Source: an uncultured bacterium
Lineage (GTDB): Bacteria; Bacillota; Clostridia; UBA1381
NCBI GenBank assembly: GCA_905215805.1
Contig: CAJMRL010000004.1
Span: 62,001 to 126,000 of the forward strand
DNA length: 64,000 nt
Reading direction: 5' to 3'
Shown piece by piece: positions 23,178-32,148 of the stretch. Below the pieces are notes generated by a model. That model was given only the letters and a program-made list of their open reading frames with translations. It did not search any database and was not told the origin of the DNA. The stretch's first letter is position 1, and the number at the start of each line of letters is the position of its first letter. Both the position numbers and the translations under genes were made by a program.

Positions 23178-24050
23178 TTAGTTACCGATTTTATTTTCTC
23201 GTGCGTAAAAGAAAAGATATTGCTGGGCATATCCTCCGAGACTGCCGAATTTTTCGGCAACAAAACGGCTTATCACGGGAATTGTTTGTTCCTCATCAAA
23301 ATAGCAATATTCCATTATACGTTTGATCCATACGTCAACAGGGAATGAATCGACGCGTCCGAGACCGAACAGTAATATGCAGTCGGAAACCTTATTGCCT
23401 ATACCTTTAACTGACACGAGAGCTTTTTTGGCGTCGACAGTACTTAAACTCTTAAGAAGACTGTCAGATAAAGTCCCGCTGTTAAAGGCGTCAGCTGCGG
23501 CAAGTATGTATTTATCCCTGAATCCGGCACGAATAACGCTTAAATCCTCAAGAGAAAGAGAACCTATTTTTTCAGGCCCGGGAAATGAATAATATATATT
23601 TCCTTCAAAGAGAATCTGTTCCCCAAAATTTTCACAAAGCCGCTCTATAATACCCTTTATTCTTGGTATATTATTTGACTGAGATATAATGAAGGAAATA
23701 ACAGTTTCCCAAAGCTCTTGATGAAGGATACGTATTCCGCTTCCATATTTTACTGCTTGCTTCATAATATCGTCATTTTCAGAAAGAATATGCTTTATCT
23801 TTCCATAATCTGTACCAAAGTCAAAGAAATCAAACCATATATTTTTAAATTCTTCCGGTGAGGTATCATAAAGAATGACACTGCTGTCGGTTTGTTCGAT
23901 TTTAAGAGCGTGTCCGAAAGCAATTCCGAAATATATGTTATCCGAAATCTTATTAAAACGGAAGCATTGACCGCAGTCAAATATATGAGCAAGGTCAAAA
24001 TCCTGCACATTTGTTAAAATTATATTATTATTTTTATATTCTACATTCAT
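23178..24050 (-). CDS. ogg: 8-oxoguanine DNA glycosylase
   Basis: A 290-residue OGG1-type base-excision repair enzyme that removes 8-oxoguanine and nicks the strand. The N-terminal domain (about 1-110) includes FDCGQCFRFNK. The helix-hairpin-helix segment VSVKGIGNKVSDCILLFGLG is followed by DSFPVDVW, giving the catalytic Lys and Asp. I choose the ATG at 24050 (MNVEYKNNN). It has no Shine-Dalgarno sequence, and the -10 box of a good promoter ends only nine bases upstream, so the mRNA is probably nearly leaderless. A longer in-frame start at 24110 would lie upstream of that promoter. Confidence 0.9.
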   Translation of the reverse strand: MNVEYKNNNIILTNVQDFDLAHIFDCGQCFRFNKISDNIYFGIAFGHALKIEQTDSSVILYDTSPEEFKNIWFDFFDFGTDYGKIKHILSENDDIMKQAVKYGSGIRILHQELWETVISFIISQSNNIPRIKGIIERLCENFGEQILFEGNIYYSFPGPEKIGSLSLEDLSVIRAGFRDKYILAAADAFNSGTLSDSLLKSLSTVDAKKALVSVKGIGNKVSDCILLFGLGRVDSFPVDVWIKRIMEYCYFDEEQTIPVISRFVAEKFGSLGGYAQQYLFFYARENKIGN

Positions 24051-24059
24051 AGTAACTAT

Positions 24060-24088
24060 ATTATAACACATTGGCAGGAATTTATCAA
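24060..24088 (-). promoter_or_regulatory. promoter giving a leaderless ogg transcript
   Basis: Read leftward: TTGATA (24083-24088), 17-bp spacer, TATAAT (24060-24065). Transcription would start about two or three bases before the ATG at 24050. Confidence 0.65.
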
Positions 24089-24186
24089 TATAATAAAATA
24101 ACTTTGTCAAAAAATATAGACGAATAAACTCTTTTGTGATATAATATAGTCAATGTCTACATAGCAAACGGAAAGGAATGATTATA

Positions 24187-25590
24187 ATGACAGATAAAGA
24201 ATTATTTGAAATGCTTTCGTATGACAGAAAGAATGTATACGATGAAATTACAGAAGATGAGCAGCGTGAAATGAATACGATTTGCGAGGATTATAAGAAC
24301 TTTCTTTCAGCGGCAAAAACAGAGCGCGAATGCGTAAAGGAAGCGGTAAAGCTTGCAGAAAAGAATGGTTTTGTGCTGATATCTTCAAAATCCGAGCTTA
24401 ATGCCGGAGATAAAATTTATATGATAAATAGAAATAAAAATATCTTCCTTGCGGTGATCGGCAGCGACAGCATGGAGGATGGAATAAATATAGTAGGAGC
24501 GCACATAGACTCTCCGCGTCTTGACTTAAAGCAAAATCCGCTCTATGAAAAAACTGATATGGCATTTTTAAAGACGCATTATTACGGAGGCTTGAAAAAA
24601 TATCAATGGACAGCTTTGCCTTTGGCAATACATGGAGTTGTTATGACTAAAGACGGCGCAAAGGAGATATGTATAGGTGAGCATGATGACGATCCGGTAT
24701 TCTGTATAACAGACCTTTTGCCGCATCTTGCGAAGGATCAGATGTCCAAGAAAATGACTGAAGGCATTGAGGCTGAGAATATGAATTTGCTTATAGCAGG
24801 AATGCCTATAAAAGCTGACGATGTAAAGGAAAGAGTAAAATTTGCTGTTCTTAAATTGCTTAATGAAAAATACGGAATGGTAGAAAGAGATTTCCAGACT
24901 GCTGAAATTGAGATAGTACCTGCGGGAAGAGCACGCGATGTTGGTTTGGACAGAAGCCTTGTAGGCTCATACGGTCAGGATGACAGAGTGTGCGCATATA
25001 CAACATTAAGAGCTATTTTTGAAATAGACGCTCCTAAAAAAACAGCAGTAGCCTTTCTTGCAGATAAGGAAGAGATTGGATCTATGGGAAATACGGGTTC
25101 TCAAAGCGCATTTATGGAGATGTGTATAGCGGAAATGATGGAAAAGGCGTCAGGCTCGTGCTCGATAACAGGATATAACAGAGCTATAAGAAATTCGGCT
25201 TGTATGTCTTCCGATGTGAGCGCTGCAGTTGATCCGAATTATGAAAATGTACACGAGATGATGAATGCGACCTTTGCCGGCAAAGGAGTGGCAATCATGA
25301 AGTATACCGGTGCAAGAGGAAAATATGATTCTTCGGATGCAGGCGCTGAATTTGTAAATGAGATTGCAAGAATAATGGATGATAATGAAATTATCTGGCA
25401 GACCGGAGAGCTTGGAAAGATAGACCAGGGCGGCGGAGGAACAATCGCACAGTATGTGGCAAATCTGAATATGGATGTTATAGACTGCGGTGTTCCGGTG
25501 CTTTCTATGCATTCTCCGTTTGAAGTGACAGCTAAGAGTGATATATATATGGCATATAAGGCGTATATGGCGTTCTACAGAAACAGATAA
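24187..25590 (+). CDS. M18 family aminopeptidase
   Basis: A 467-residue zinc aminopeptidase of the aspartyl-aminopeptidase family, cytosolic, removing N-terminal residues from peptides. Metal-ligand and catalytic motifs are VGAHIDSPRLDLK (His and Asp), GQDDRVCAY (bridging Asp), ADKEEIGSMG (catalytic Glu and ligand Glu) and LSMHSPFEV (last His). I set the start at the ATG at 24187: AAAGGA lies eight bases upstream, while the ATG at 24178 abuts it. A TATAAT at 24140-24145 with a weak -35 (TAGACG) is the likely promoter. It is monocistronic. Confidence 0.93.
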   Translation: MTDKELFEMLSYDRKNVYDEITEDEQREMNTICEDYKNFLSAAKTERECVKEAVKLAEKNGFVLISSKSELNAGDKIYMINRNKNIFLAVIGSDSMEDGINIVGAHIDSPRLDLKQNPLYEKTDMAFLKTHYYGGLKKYQWTALPLAIHGVVMTKDGAKEICIGEHDDDPVFCITDLLPHLAKDQMSKKMTEGIEAENMNLLIAGMPIKADDVKERVKFAVLKLLNEKYGMVERDFQTAEIEIVPAGRARDVGLDRSLVGSYGQDDRVCAYTTLRAIFEIDAPKKTAVAFLADKEEIGSMGNTGSQSAFMEMCIAEMMEKASGSCSITGYNRAIRNSACMSSDVSAAVDPNYENVHEMMNATFAGKGVAIMKYTGARGKYDSSDAGAEFVNEIARIMDDNEIIWQTGELGKIDQGGGGTIAQYVANLNMDVIDCGVPVLSMHSPFEVTAKSDIYMAYKAYMAFYRNR

Positions 25591-25599
25591 TAGGTATTG

Positions 25600-25632
25600 A
25601 AAAAGCAGGCATATAAAAATTGCCTGCTTTTA
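25600..25632. terminator. bidirectional terminator between the M18 peptidase gene and rlmH
   Basis: Stem AAAAGCAGGCA / TGCCTGCTTTT with a nine-base loop; A and T runs on both sides let it work for both convergent transcripts. Confidence 0.88.
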
Positions 25633-25634
25633 CG

Positions 25635-26111
25635 CTATTTATGATACTGTTCATTTCTGTTGATTTTAAATGCTCTGTAAATCTGTTCGCATAAAACAAC
25701 TCTCATGAGCTGATGGGGAAGTGTAATTTTTCCGAAGCTCAGTCGGAGTTGGGCTCGCTGCTTCACTTCATCACTAAGCCCCAAAGAACCGCCTATAATA
25801 AATGCTATAGAACTTGAACGCATTGAAATATTTTCAATTTTGTCTGCAAGCTCAATGCTGCTGAGCTGGGTTCCTTCTATACACATAGCAACAACATAGT
25901 CATCAGAGCGCAGCTTTGATAATATAAGCTCGCCTTCATTGTTTTTTATTTGAATTTCTTCTTTATCTGAGGTATTATCCGGAATTTTTTGGTCCGGAAC
26001 CTCAATAATACTGAATTTTGCAAAACGCGACATACGTTTTGAATATTCCTTTATAGCATCGACAAAATACTTTTCTTTTATTTTTCCGACACAAATTATT
26101 TTTATATTCAT
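25635..26111 (-). CDS. rlmH: 23S rRNA (pseudouridine1915-N3)-methyltransferase
   Basis: A 158-residue SPOUT-class methyltransferase that methylates pseudouridine 1915 in helix 69 of 23S rRNA using S-adenosylmethionine. The start MNIKIICVGKIKEKY, the glycine-rich IGGSLGLSDEV knot motif and the C-terminal LPHQLMRVVLCEQIYRAF are all diagnostic, and the length matches the usual 159. The ATG at 26111 follows GGAGAGG; a frame start further upstream would lie in the end of whiA. It is the last gene of the hprK-to-rlmH run. Confidence 0.95.
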   Translation of the reverse strand: MNIKIICVGKIKEKYFVDAIKEYSKRMSRFAKFSIIEVPDQKIPDNTSDKEEIQIKNNEGELILSKLRSDDYVVAMCIEGTQLSSIELADKIENISMRSSSIAFIIGGSLGLSDEVKQRAQLRLSFGKITLPHQLMRVVLCEQIYRAFKINRNEQYHK

Positions 26112-26115
26112 ATAA

Positions 26116-26979
26116 TTAATCCTCTCCGGCAATGTTCATAAGTCTGTTAAGGCGGTGATTAACTCCGGACTTGCCTATCGGAGGATTAAGCATTTCACCA
26201 AGCTCTTTCAAATTAGCCTCAGGATTTTCAATTCTAAGTTCGCCTATTTCTTTTAAAACATCCGGAAGTTTTTCCCACTTCCCGGATTGCTTGATTTTTT
26301 TTACAGCGTGTACCTGCTTTGCAGAGGCCTTAGCACTTTTATTCAAGTTGGCACTTTCAAAATTTATACGGCGATTTATATCATTGCGCATTTTTCGTTC
26401 GATTTGTATATCAAAAAGTCCGAGAGCATCAATATCGGCTCCTATAATTGCAAGCACATCGGCGATTGAGTCGCAGTCTTTAATATAAACAATATATCTG
26501 TCTTTGCGCTCGGTTATGTTAGAGTGAATATTGCGTTTGCTAAGTATTTCTTGCAAAAATAAGGCTTCGTTATGAAGCTTTGTATCAAATTCAAGATGCC
26601 AGCTTTTTTGAGGATCACTTATATATCCGCTTCCAAGAAACGCTCCCCTCACAAAAGAATTTTGGCAGCATAATCTTCTCATACATTTAGAAGATTTCAG
26701 TATGGAATCAAGCTTCCTTATAGAATCAGGATCGTCAATTGAAAAAACAAAGGCTCCGGATTCACCCCGCTGTGAAATATGCGGAGAAACTCTGACACAT
26801 TGATTTAGATCCTCTGTAAGTTTTTTTGCAACAAATTGATTTGATGTTGTAAAATGCAGTCCGTTTTCGGAAAGTGCTCCGGAAAAACGTATAAGTCCGG
26901 AAAGCTCTGCCGCTGCACAGTTTTCACAGCCTATTTTTATATTATACAGGCGTTCTTTTATTTCTGATGAAAATGACAT
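26116..26979 (-). CDS. whiA: DNA-binding protein WhiA
   Basis: A 287-residue WhiA protein: N-terminal degenerate LAGLIDADG homing-endonuclease-like fold (about 1-190) and C-terminal helix-turn-helix (about 220-287, LRIENPEANLKELGEML then SGVNHRLNRL). In Firmicutes it is linked to cell division and chromosome segregation; in Streptomyces it controls sporulation genes. The ATG directly abuts the TAA of yvcK, so the two are translationally coupled. The rapZ-yvcK-whiA order is the conserved Gram-positive arrangement. Confidence 0.95.
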   Translation of the reverse strand: MSFSSEIKERLYNIKIGCENCAAAELSGLIRFSGALSENGLHFTTSNQFVAKKLTEDLNQCVRVSPHISQRGESGAFVFSIDDPDSIRKLDSILKSSKCMRRLCCQNSFVRGAFLGSGYISDPQKSWHLEFDTKLHNEALFLQEILSKRNIHSNITERKDRYIVYIKDCDSIADVLAIIGADIDALGLFDIQIERKMRNDINRRINFESANLNKSAKASAKQVHAVKKIKQSGKWEKLPDVLKEIGELRIENPEANLKELGEMLNPPIGKSGVNHRLNRLMNIAGED

Positions 26980-27945
26980 TTACTTTAACACTCTACCTAT
27001 CTGAATTATTGATCTCGCTAATCTGCTGAAATTATGACGAATTGTATCATTTCGCACAAGCAATAAATTACCGTGAATTAGAGCGGTCCCGGATTCTGTG
27101 ATTTTTGCCGAATCAATTTGTACCATATGTGCGTATTGTTCCGCGTATTTTGAGGCAAGACCTTTTGGGATAGGACTGTCATTAACAATCATGATGTCCG
27201 CAATGCCTTTGTATGAATGCTTTTCTATAGCATGCAGATGGTCTGCAGCGCTGTATCCTTCTGTTTCGCCGGGCTGAGTCATTATATTGCATACATATAT
27301 TTTAATTCCTTTTGAATTTTTTATGGCGTCGACGATGCCGTCCACAAGTAAATTTGGAATCACACTTGTATACAGACTTCCCGGTCCAAGAACAATAACG
27401 TCTGCATGCAATATGGCTTCAATTGCCTGTTCGACACCCTTTGGCTTTTGAGGAGTCAGAAAAACATGATCTATATCTGATCCTTTGCCTGAGCGATGGA
27501 TACCGATAGATGATTCGCCGTTTATAATAGTACCGTTTTTTAATACAGCCCCGAGAGTTATATTTTCGTTAGTAACGGGGTAAACGGTTCCGATTATTCC
27601 CATTATTGAATTAAGCTTTGAAACCGCCTCTTCAAAGCTTCCGTACATATTATTTAATGCTGCAAGTATAATATTTCCTACAGTATGCCCTTGAAGATCA
27701 CCTTCGGTGAATCTATAATTTAAAAGCTCTGCGCTTACCGGATCAATGTCTGAAAGTGCGCTTACACAATTACGCACATCACCGGGCGGAAGCATGCGGA
27801 AATCATTTCTGAGTATTCCTGAGGAACCGCCGTCATCCGCAACAGTAACGATCGCGGATATATTATGAGTATAAAGCTTAAGTCCCTTAAGCATGGTAGA
27901 CAGACCGGTACCGCCGCCGATTGCGGCGACATTAAGATTTTTCAT
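26980..27945 (-). CDS. yvcK: gluconeogenesis factor YvcK family protein
   Basis: A 321-residue protein of the CofD-like YvcK family. The N-terminal GGGTGLSTMLKGLK and VADDGGSSGILR are the nucleotide-sugar-binding motifs, and MLPPGDVRNC and GPGSLYTSVIPNLL are further hallmarks. In Bacillus YvcK binds UDP-GlcNAc and is needed for normal cell shape and growth on gluconeogenic carbon sources. It is the middle of the rapZ-yvcK-whiA unit; whiA begins with no intervening base. Confidence 0.95.
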   Translation of the reverse strand: MKNLNVAAIGGGTGLSTMLKGLKLYTHNISAIVTVADDGGSSGILRNDFRMLPPGDVRNCVSALSDIDPVSAELLNYRFTEGDLQGHTVGNIILAALNNMYGSFEEAVSKLNSIMGIIGTVYPVTNENITLGAVLKNGTIINGESSIGIHRSGKGSDIDHVFLTPQKPKGVEQAIEAILHADVIVLGPGSLYTSVIPNLLVDGIVDAIKNSKGIKIYVCNIMTQPGETEGYSAADHLHAIEKHSYKGIADIMIVNDSPIPKGLASKYAEQYAHMVQIDSAKITESGTALIHGNLLLVRNDTIRHNFSRLARSIIQIGRVLK

Positions 27946-28006
27946 TGAAACCTATCTCCTTGGGGTTATTAATATTCCAAAGCGGCAGAAAAGGCTGTTA
28001 TGTATT

Positions 28007-28861
28007 TTATTCACGCCCTATGTCGCGGTAGGTTACGTTTGTGTTGTAACCGAGAGTTTTAACATAATCACCGAGCTTATTTGTCATAGTAACACTGCGG
28101 TGCTTTCCGCCTGTGCAGCCGATTGCGATAGTTATTGAGACTTTGCCCTCCTCCTCATAGAGAGGAATAAGAAATTTTATCATATCGCAAAGCTTATCCA
28201 TAAATATTTGAGACTCAGAAAAACTCATTACATAATCCTGTACTTCCTTGTCATTTCCTGTTTTATATTTAAGTTCATCAATATAAAACGGATTTGGGAA
28301 ACAGCGCACGTCAAATACAAGATCGGCATCGAGCGGCATTCCGTACTTATAACCGAATGCCATAATATTTACTGTAATTTGCTGTTTATTATCTTTTCCA
28401 TAGATTTCTTTTAAGTCGTTTAAAAGATCAGAATTTGTAAGACGTGATGTATCTATAACGTAATCCGCTGTATTAAGGAGCTTAGCAAGCATATTTCTTT
28501 CCTGACGTATAGAAGCAAGCAGTCCGTTGGGGTTATATATAGGGTGTGAACGTCTTGATTCTTTATAGCGTTTTACAAGAGTTTCATCATCCGCTGTAAG
28601 AAAAAGAATGCGAACATCATATCCTTTTGCGCGTAATGTCTGTATCTGATCTATAAGCTCGTTTATCATTTCTCCGACGCGCACATCAATTACGAGCGCT
28701 ACATTATTAAGCTTTCCGGTAGGAGTCATAAGCATTTCGGCAAACTTCGGAATAAGCATGGGAGGCATATTATCTATGCAAAAATACCCCATATCCTCCA
28801 GATATCTTATTACTCGTGTTTTTCCCGATCCTGACATACCTGTAACTATAGTAAACTGCAT
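28007..28861 (-). CDS. rapZ: RNase adapter / nucleotide-binding protein RapZ (YvcJ)
   Basis: A 284-residue P-loop protein. Walker A is GMSGSGKT (residues 7-14), Walker B-like region IDNMPPMLIPKFAEM follows, and the C-terminal domain shows IAIGCTGGKHRSVTM. In E. coli RapZ directs RNase E to the small RNA GlmZ, controlling amino-sugar synthesis; in Bacillus YvcJ binds nucleotides and influences competence. Next to murB and yvcK (UDP-GlcNAc sensing), it fits a cell-wall precursor control group. The gap to yvcK is about 60 bases. Confidence 0.95.
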   Translation of the reverse strand: MQFTIVTGMSGSGKTRVIRYLEDMGYFCIDNMPPMLIPKFAEMLMTPTGKLNNVALVIDVRVGEMINELIDQIQTLRAKGYDVRILFLTADDETLVKRYKESRRSHPIYNPNGLLASIRQERNMLAKLLNTADYVIDTSRLTNSDLLNDLKEIYGKDNKQQITVNIMAFGYKYGMPLDADLVFDVRCFPNPFYIDELKYKTGNDKEVQDYVMSFSESQIFMDKLCDMIKFLIPLYEEEGKVSITIAIGCTGGKHRSVTMTNKLGDYVKTLGYNTNVTYRDIGRE

Positions 28862-28937
28862 AAATATACCTCCTCATGTATAAAGTTTATTGAAATGATT
28901 GTAAATCGTTTTTAATAATTATCTAAAGGTTAGTTTA

Positions 28938-29852
28938 TTATTGAATATTTTTTTCACCTATGAGACGAACCTCAGGTTCAAGCATAATGCCTGACTGTGC
29001 AAAAACTGTCTTTTTTACATGTTCGATAAGTGCAAGCACATCGTCTGCTGTAGCATTTCCCGTATTAACTATAAAGCCTGCATGCTTTGTGCTTATTTGT
29101 GCGCCGCCTATAGAAAATCCCATAAGCCCGGCATCTTGGATAAGCTTGCCTGCAAAGTGTCCTTCAGGACGTTTAAAAGTGCTTCCGGCGGAAGGCATGC
29201 TAAGAGGTTGTTTTTCACTGCGGCGTTTTGAGTATTCCTTCATTGCAGCTGATATCTCATTTTTATTGCCTTTTTTTAATTCTAAACAGCACTTTACTAT
29301 AATGCCGCCGTTCGTTTCAAATATGCTGTGTCTGTAGCCAAGCTCAAGCTGATCTGTATCCATAGTTACAATATCATTATTTTTTGATATAAAAGTAACG
29401 TTTTTGAGCACGCTTTTTATTTCTCCGCCATAAGCACCGGCGTTCATATATATTCCTCCGCCGACAGTCCCTGGAATACCAGAGAGGGTTTCAAAGCCGG
29501 AAAGCTCTGCGCCCAGTGCTACAGACGCGATTTTTGACATAAGAGCGCCTGCTTCGGCATAAATCATATTATCAACAACCTGTACTTCCGACATATTTGA
29601 GCCTATACTTATAACTACTCCGCGAATGCCTTTGTCGCTGACAAGCATATTCGAACCGTTTCCCATGCACATATATGGGATGTGGTGTTCTAAGCAATAA
29701 GAAATTACCGACACGATCTCCTCTGAAGAGGATGCGTTAACAAATACATCGGCATTTCCTCCGATACGGAAAGTTGTATGACGGCTCATAGGCTCGTCAA
29801 AGAGAACATCCTTAGCTAAGGATGAAATTTTCAATTTATTTTTTTCAGTCAT
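28938..29852 (-). CDS. murB: UDP-N-acetylenolpyruvoylglucosamine reductase
   Basis: A 304-residue FAD enzyme that reduces the enolpyruvyl product of MurA to UDP-MurNAc. The FAD-binding segment is FRIGGNADVFV with MGNGSNMLVSD; GIPGTVGGGIYMNAGAYG is the nucleotide loop, YRHSIFE gives the active-site Arg, SAGSTFKRP the proton-donating Ser, and EPEVRLIG the final Glu. The length fits the type II form typical of Firmicutes. It begins one base after the stop of the PHP gene, in the same operon. Confidence 0.96.
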   Translation of the reverse strand: MTEKNKLKISSLAKDVLFDEPMSRHTTFRIGGNADVFVNASSSEEIVSVISYCLEHHIPYMCMGNGSNMLVSDKGIRGVVISIGSNMSEVQVVDNMIYAEAGALMSKIASVALGAELSGFETLSGIPGTVGGGIYMNAGAYGGEIKSVLKNVTFISKNNDIVTMDTDQLELGYRHSIFETNGGIIVKCCLELKKGNKNEISAAMKEYSKRRSEKQPLSMPSAGSTFKRPEGHFAGKLIQDAGLMGFSIGGAQISTKHAGFIVNTGNATADDVLALIEHVKKTVFAQSGIMLEPEVRLIGEKNIQ

Positions 29853-29853
29853 A

Positions 29854-30588
29854 TCATAAATTCCACCTAAAAAGTTCTTTTCTGCGAGATATAAACTCTT
29901 GGAAGCTTTTCAAATCTCGGTTTATAATAAGCTCTTCCGGAAAATTTATATCTTCAAGAGCCTTAAGCGCGAGTGAATATTCACCTATTTCTGAGCAGAA
30001 ATGCGCATCCGAGCTTACAACTATCCCGGTACTATGCTCCATACAAAGCTTTGCAAGAGTAAGGCAGTTAGGAATACTGGATTTTCTTATATAAAAGGAA
30101 TGGTTATTGATTTCAATTAGCTTGTTATATTCCTTTGCCATACAGACAATTTTTTCATAGTCATAAGGATAATTTGGATTTCCGCTGTGACATATGATAT
30201 CAACAGCCGGATTTTTTATTACAGCTTCATATGCTTTTGTGCAGTCATCCCCGGGTTTTCCCGAAAAGGCCGGAGAATGGATACTGGCATTTACCACATC
30301 AAGCTTATTTAATATACTGTCATCCTCGAGAGAAATATGCCCGTCCGGATCAAGAATATCGGCTTCTATTCCATATAAGATTTTTACTCCGTAAAGCTCA
30401 CGGGGGATGGCTTTTAAATTATGGAAGTGCCACACATGCGGAGAATCACATAACGAAGGGGAATGATCCGTTATTGCTATAGCTTCCATACCTATCGTTG
30501 AAGCATATTTAGCATTTTCCATAATAGTACAGTATGCGTGTGTGCTGGCAATAGTATGCGTGTGGGTATCAACTTTTATGTTTATCAT
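29854..30588 (-). CDS. PHP-domain phosphatase (YcdX-like)
   Basis: A 244-residue PHP-domain hydrolase. Metal-binding motifs are DTHTHTIAS (near residue 7), ITDHSPS, EADILD, CHSGNP and the final SSDAHFC. Members of this type act as phosphoesterases with a three-metal site; the substrate here is unknown. It overlaps hprK by four bases and is one base from murB, so it is translated with them. That position between an HPr kinase and a cell-wall enzyme suggests a housekeeping sugar- or nucleotide-phosphate role, which is inference. Confidence 0.9.
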   Translation of the reverse strand: MINIKVDTHTHTIASTHAYCTIMENAKYASTIGMEAIAITDHSPSLCDSPHVWHFHNLKAIPRELYGVKILYGIEADILDPDGHISLEDDSILNKLDVVNASIHSPAFSGKPGDDCTKAYEAVIKNPAVDIICHSGNPNYPYDYEKIVCMAKEYNKLIEINNHSFYIRKSSIPNCLTLAKLCMEHSTGIVVSSDAHFCSEIGEYSLALKALEDINFPEELIINRDLKSFQEFISRRKELFRWNL

Positions 30589-31529
30589 AATCCGAGCTGC
30601 TCCTCCATTTGGTGCATAAGTCTGTTGTTAAGCTCAACAGCGGCATTATATCCCATTTTTTTCTGACGGTTATTCATTGCGGCAACCTCAATAATAACTG
30701 CAAGATTACGTCCGAGTTTTACGGGGATCGTAAGCGAAGGCACATTTATACCCATAATATTAGTATATTCATCAACCATTCCCAAACGGTCGTAAACTCT
30801 TCCGTCTTTCCAAGGCTCAAGATGAATTATCATATCAATATCGCCGCTGTCCATTACTGCGCCGATACCGAATATTTCCTTTACATCAATAATGCCTATG
30901 CCTCGCACCTCTACAAAATGGCGTATGATCTCCGGTGAAGAACCAACAAGCTGCTTGTCTGAAATACGTTTTATTTCGACAGCGTCGTCTGCGACAAGAC
31001 GGTGGCCTCTTTTTACAAGCTCTATAGCAGTTTCGCTTTTACCGACTCCGCTTTCGCCCATTATCAATATGCCTTCTCCGTACACCTCTACAAGGACTCC
31101 GTGTCTGGTACGTCTTGGAGCGAGGGCTTCATTAAGAAAACGTATAACTGCGCTCATAAATTCAGATGTACCCTGCTCTGTGCGAAGAAGATTTTTATTG
31201 TACTTTTCGGAAAGGTCTATCATTTCCGGAAATACCTGCAAGCTGCGCGTAATTACAAGACATGGGAAATCACTTTGAAAGAAGCGCTCAAGCTTATCAT
31301 GACGCTCGTCAGTAGTAAGTTGCTCAAGGAAAGTAAATTCTACTTTGCCCATTATCTGGATCCTGTGGGGATCAAAATAATCGTAAAAGCCCGTCATCTG
31401 AAGTCCGGGACGGTTTACGTCCGCAGTACTTATAACGATATTATCAATATCCTTGGTTTCGTATATTTTTTCAAGCTCAAATTCCTCAATCATTTTATTG
31501 AGGGAAACGTTGAAACCCAAATCAGCCAT
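30585..31529 (-). CDS. hprK: HPr kinase/phosphorylase
   Basis: A 314-residue bifunctional enzyme that phosphorylates and dephosphorylates Ser46 of HPr or Crh, the central switch of carbon catabolite control in Firmicutes. The Walker A motif is GESGVGKSE; the signature EVRGIGIIDVKEIFGIGAV and the LGRNLAVIIEVAAMN segment are present. I place the start at the ATG at 31529 (MADLGFNVSL), downstream of GGAAAGGA; a TTG at 31550 is also in frame but sits before that site. It is the first gene of the leftward run ending in rlmH. Confidence 0.94.
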   Translation of the reverse strand: MADLGFNVSLNKMIEEFELEKIYETKDIDNIVISTADVNRPGLQMTGFYDYFDPHRIQIMGKVEFTFLEQLTTDERHDKLERFFQSDFPCLVITRSLQVFPEMIDLSEKYNKNLLRTEQGTSEFMSAVIRFLNEALAPRRTRHGVLVEVYGEGILIMGESGVGKSETAIELVKRGHRLVADDAVEIKRISDKQLVGSSPEIIRHFVEVRGIGIIDVKEIFGIGAVMDSGDIDMIIHLEPWKDGRVYDRLGMVDEYTNIMGINVPSLTIPVKLGRNLAVIIEVAAMNNRQKKMGYNAAVELNNRLMHQMEEQLGL

Positions 31530-31730
31530 CTCAAAAACATTCCTTTCCAATTTATAAATTCAGATATATAAATATCAGAAAATAAAAAATATCTATTATA
31601 TATTATAACTTATATTCGAGGATTTTTCAATAACAATCTTAAATTTTTCATAAATAATTCCCAAAATCATTAAATAACCGTAGGATTTCGGTCAAAAAAT
31701 AAAAAAAATATACAAATTTAAAAAAAACAC

Positions 31731-31759
31731 TTGCAAAATAGAGTGATGTATGGTAGAAT
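31731..31759 (+). promoter_or_regulatory. promoter of rpmB
   Basis: TTGCAA at 31731-31736 and TAGAAT at 31754-31759 with a 17-bp spacer. The 270-base gap between hprK and rpmB is otherwise A+T-rich with no gene. Confidence 0.7.
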
Positions 31760-31801
31760 AATCAATGATGTTTTAATGAATGTATTCAGGAGGTGTAAAT
31801 A

Positions 31802-31990
31802 ATGGCAAAATGCGAAATCTGCGGAAAGGGCGTTACCTTTGGTATTAAGGTATCACATTCGCACAGAAGATCAAACAGAGCTTGGAAGCCTAATATAAGA
31901 AAGGTAAAAGCTGTTGTGAACGGCGCTCCTAAGTCAGTTCATGTTTGTACGCGTTGTCTTCGTTCGGGAAAGGTTCAGCGTGCAGTTTGA
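31802..31990 (+). CDS. rpmB: 50S ribosomal protein L28
   Basis: A 62-residue ribosomal protein. It is the zinc-binding (C+) form, with CEIC at residues 4-7 and CTRC near the C terminus, which fits a form that can be replaced under zinc limitation in other bacteria. An AGGAGG lies before the ATG. It is transcribed alone. Confidence 0.96.
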   Translation: MAKCEICGKGVTFGIKVSHSHRRSNRAWKPNIRKVKAVVNGAPKSVHVCTRCLRSGKVQRAV

Positions 31991-32007
31991 TTTTAGAGAA
32001 GATTATG

Positions 32008-32038
32008 AACAGCTTGCTGGTATGTGAGCTGTTTTTTT
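32008..32038 (+). terminator. intrinsic terminator after rpmB
   Basis: Stem AACAGCT / AGCTGTT (32008-32033) followed by seven T. Confidence 0.85.
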
Positions 32039-32148
32039 CTTGCTTTATATTACAAATTGTTTAAATTTTCAAATATACTTTGCATTTTATATTGAGTTCT
32101 GATATAATTGTTACAGAACCATAACTGTTTTTAAGGGGTGTACAGATT

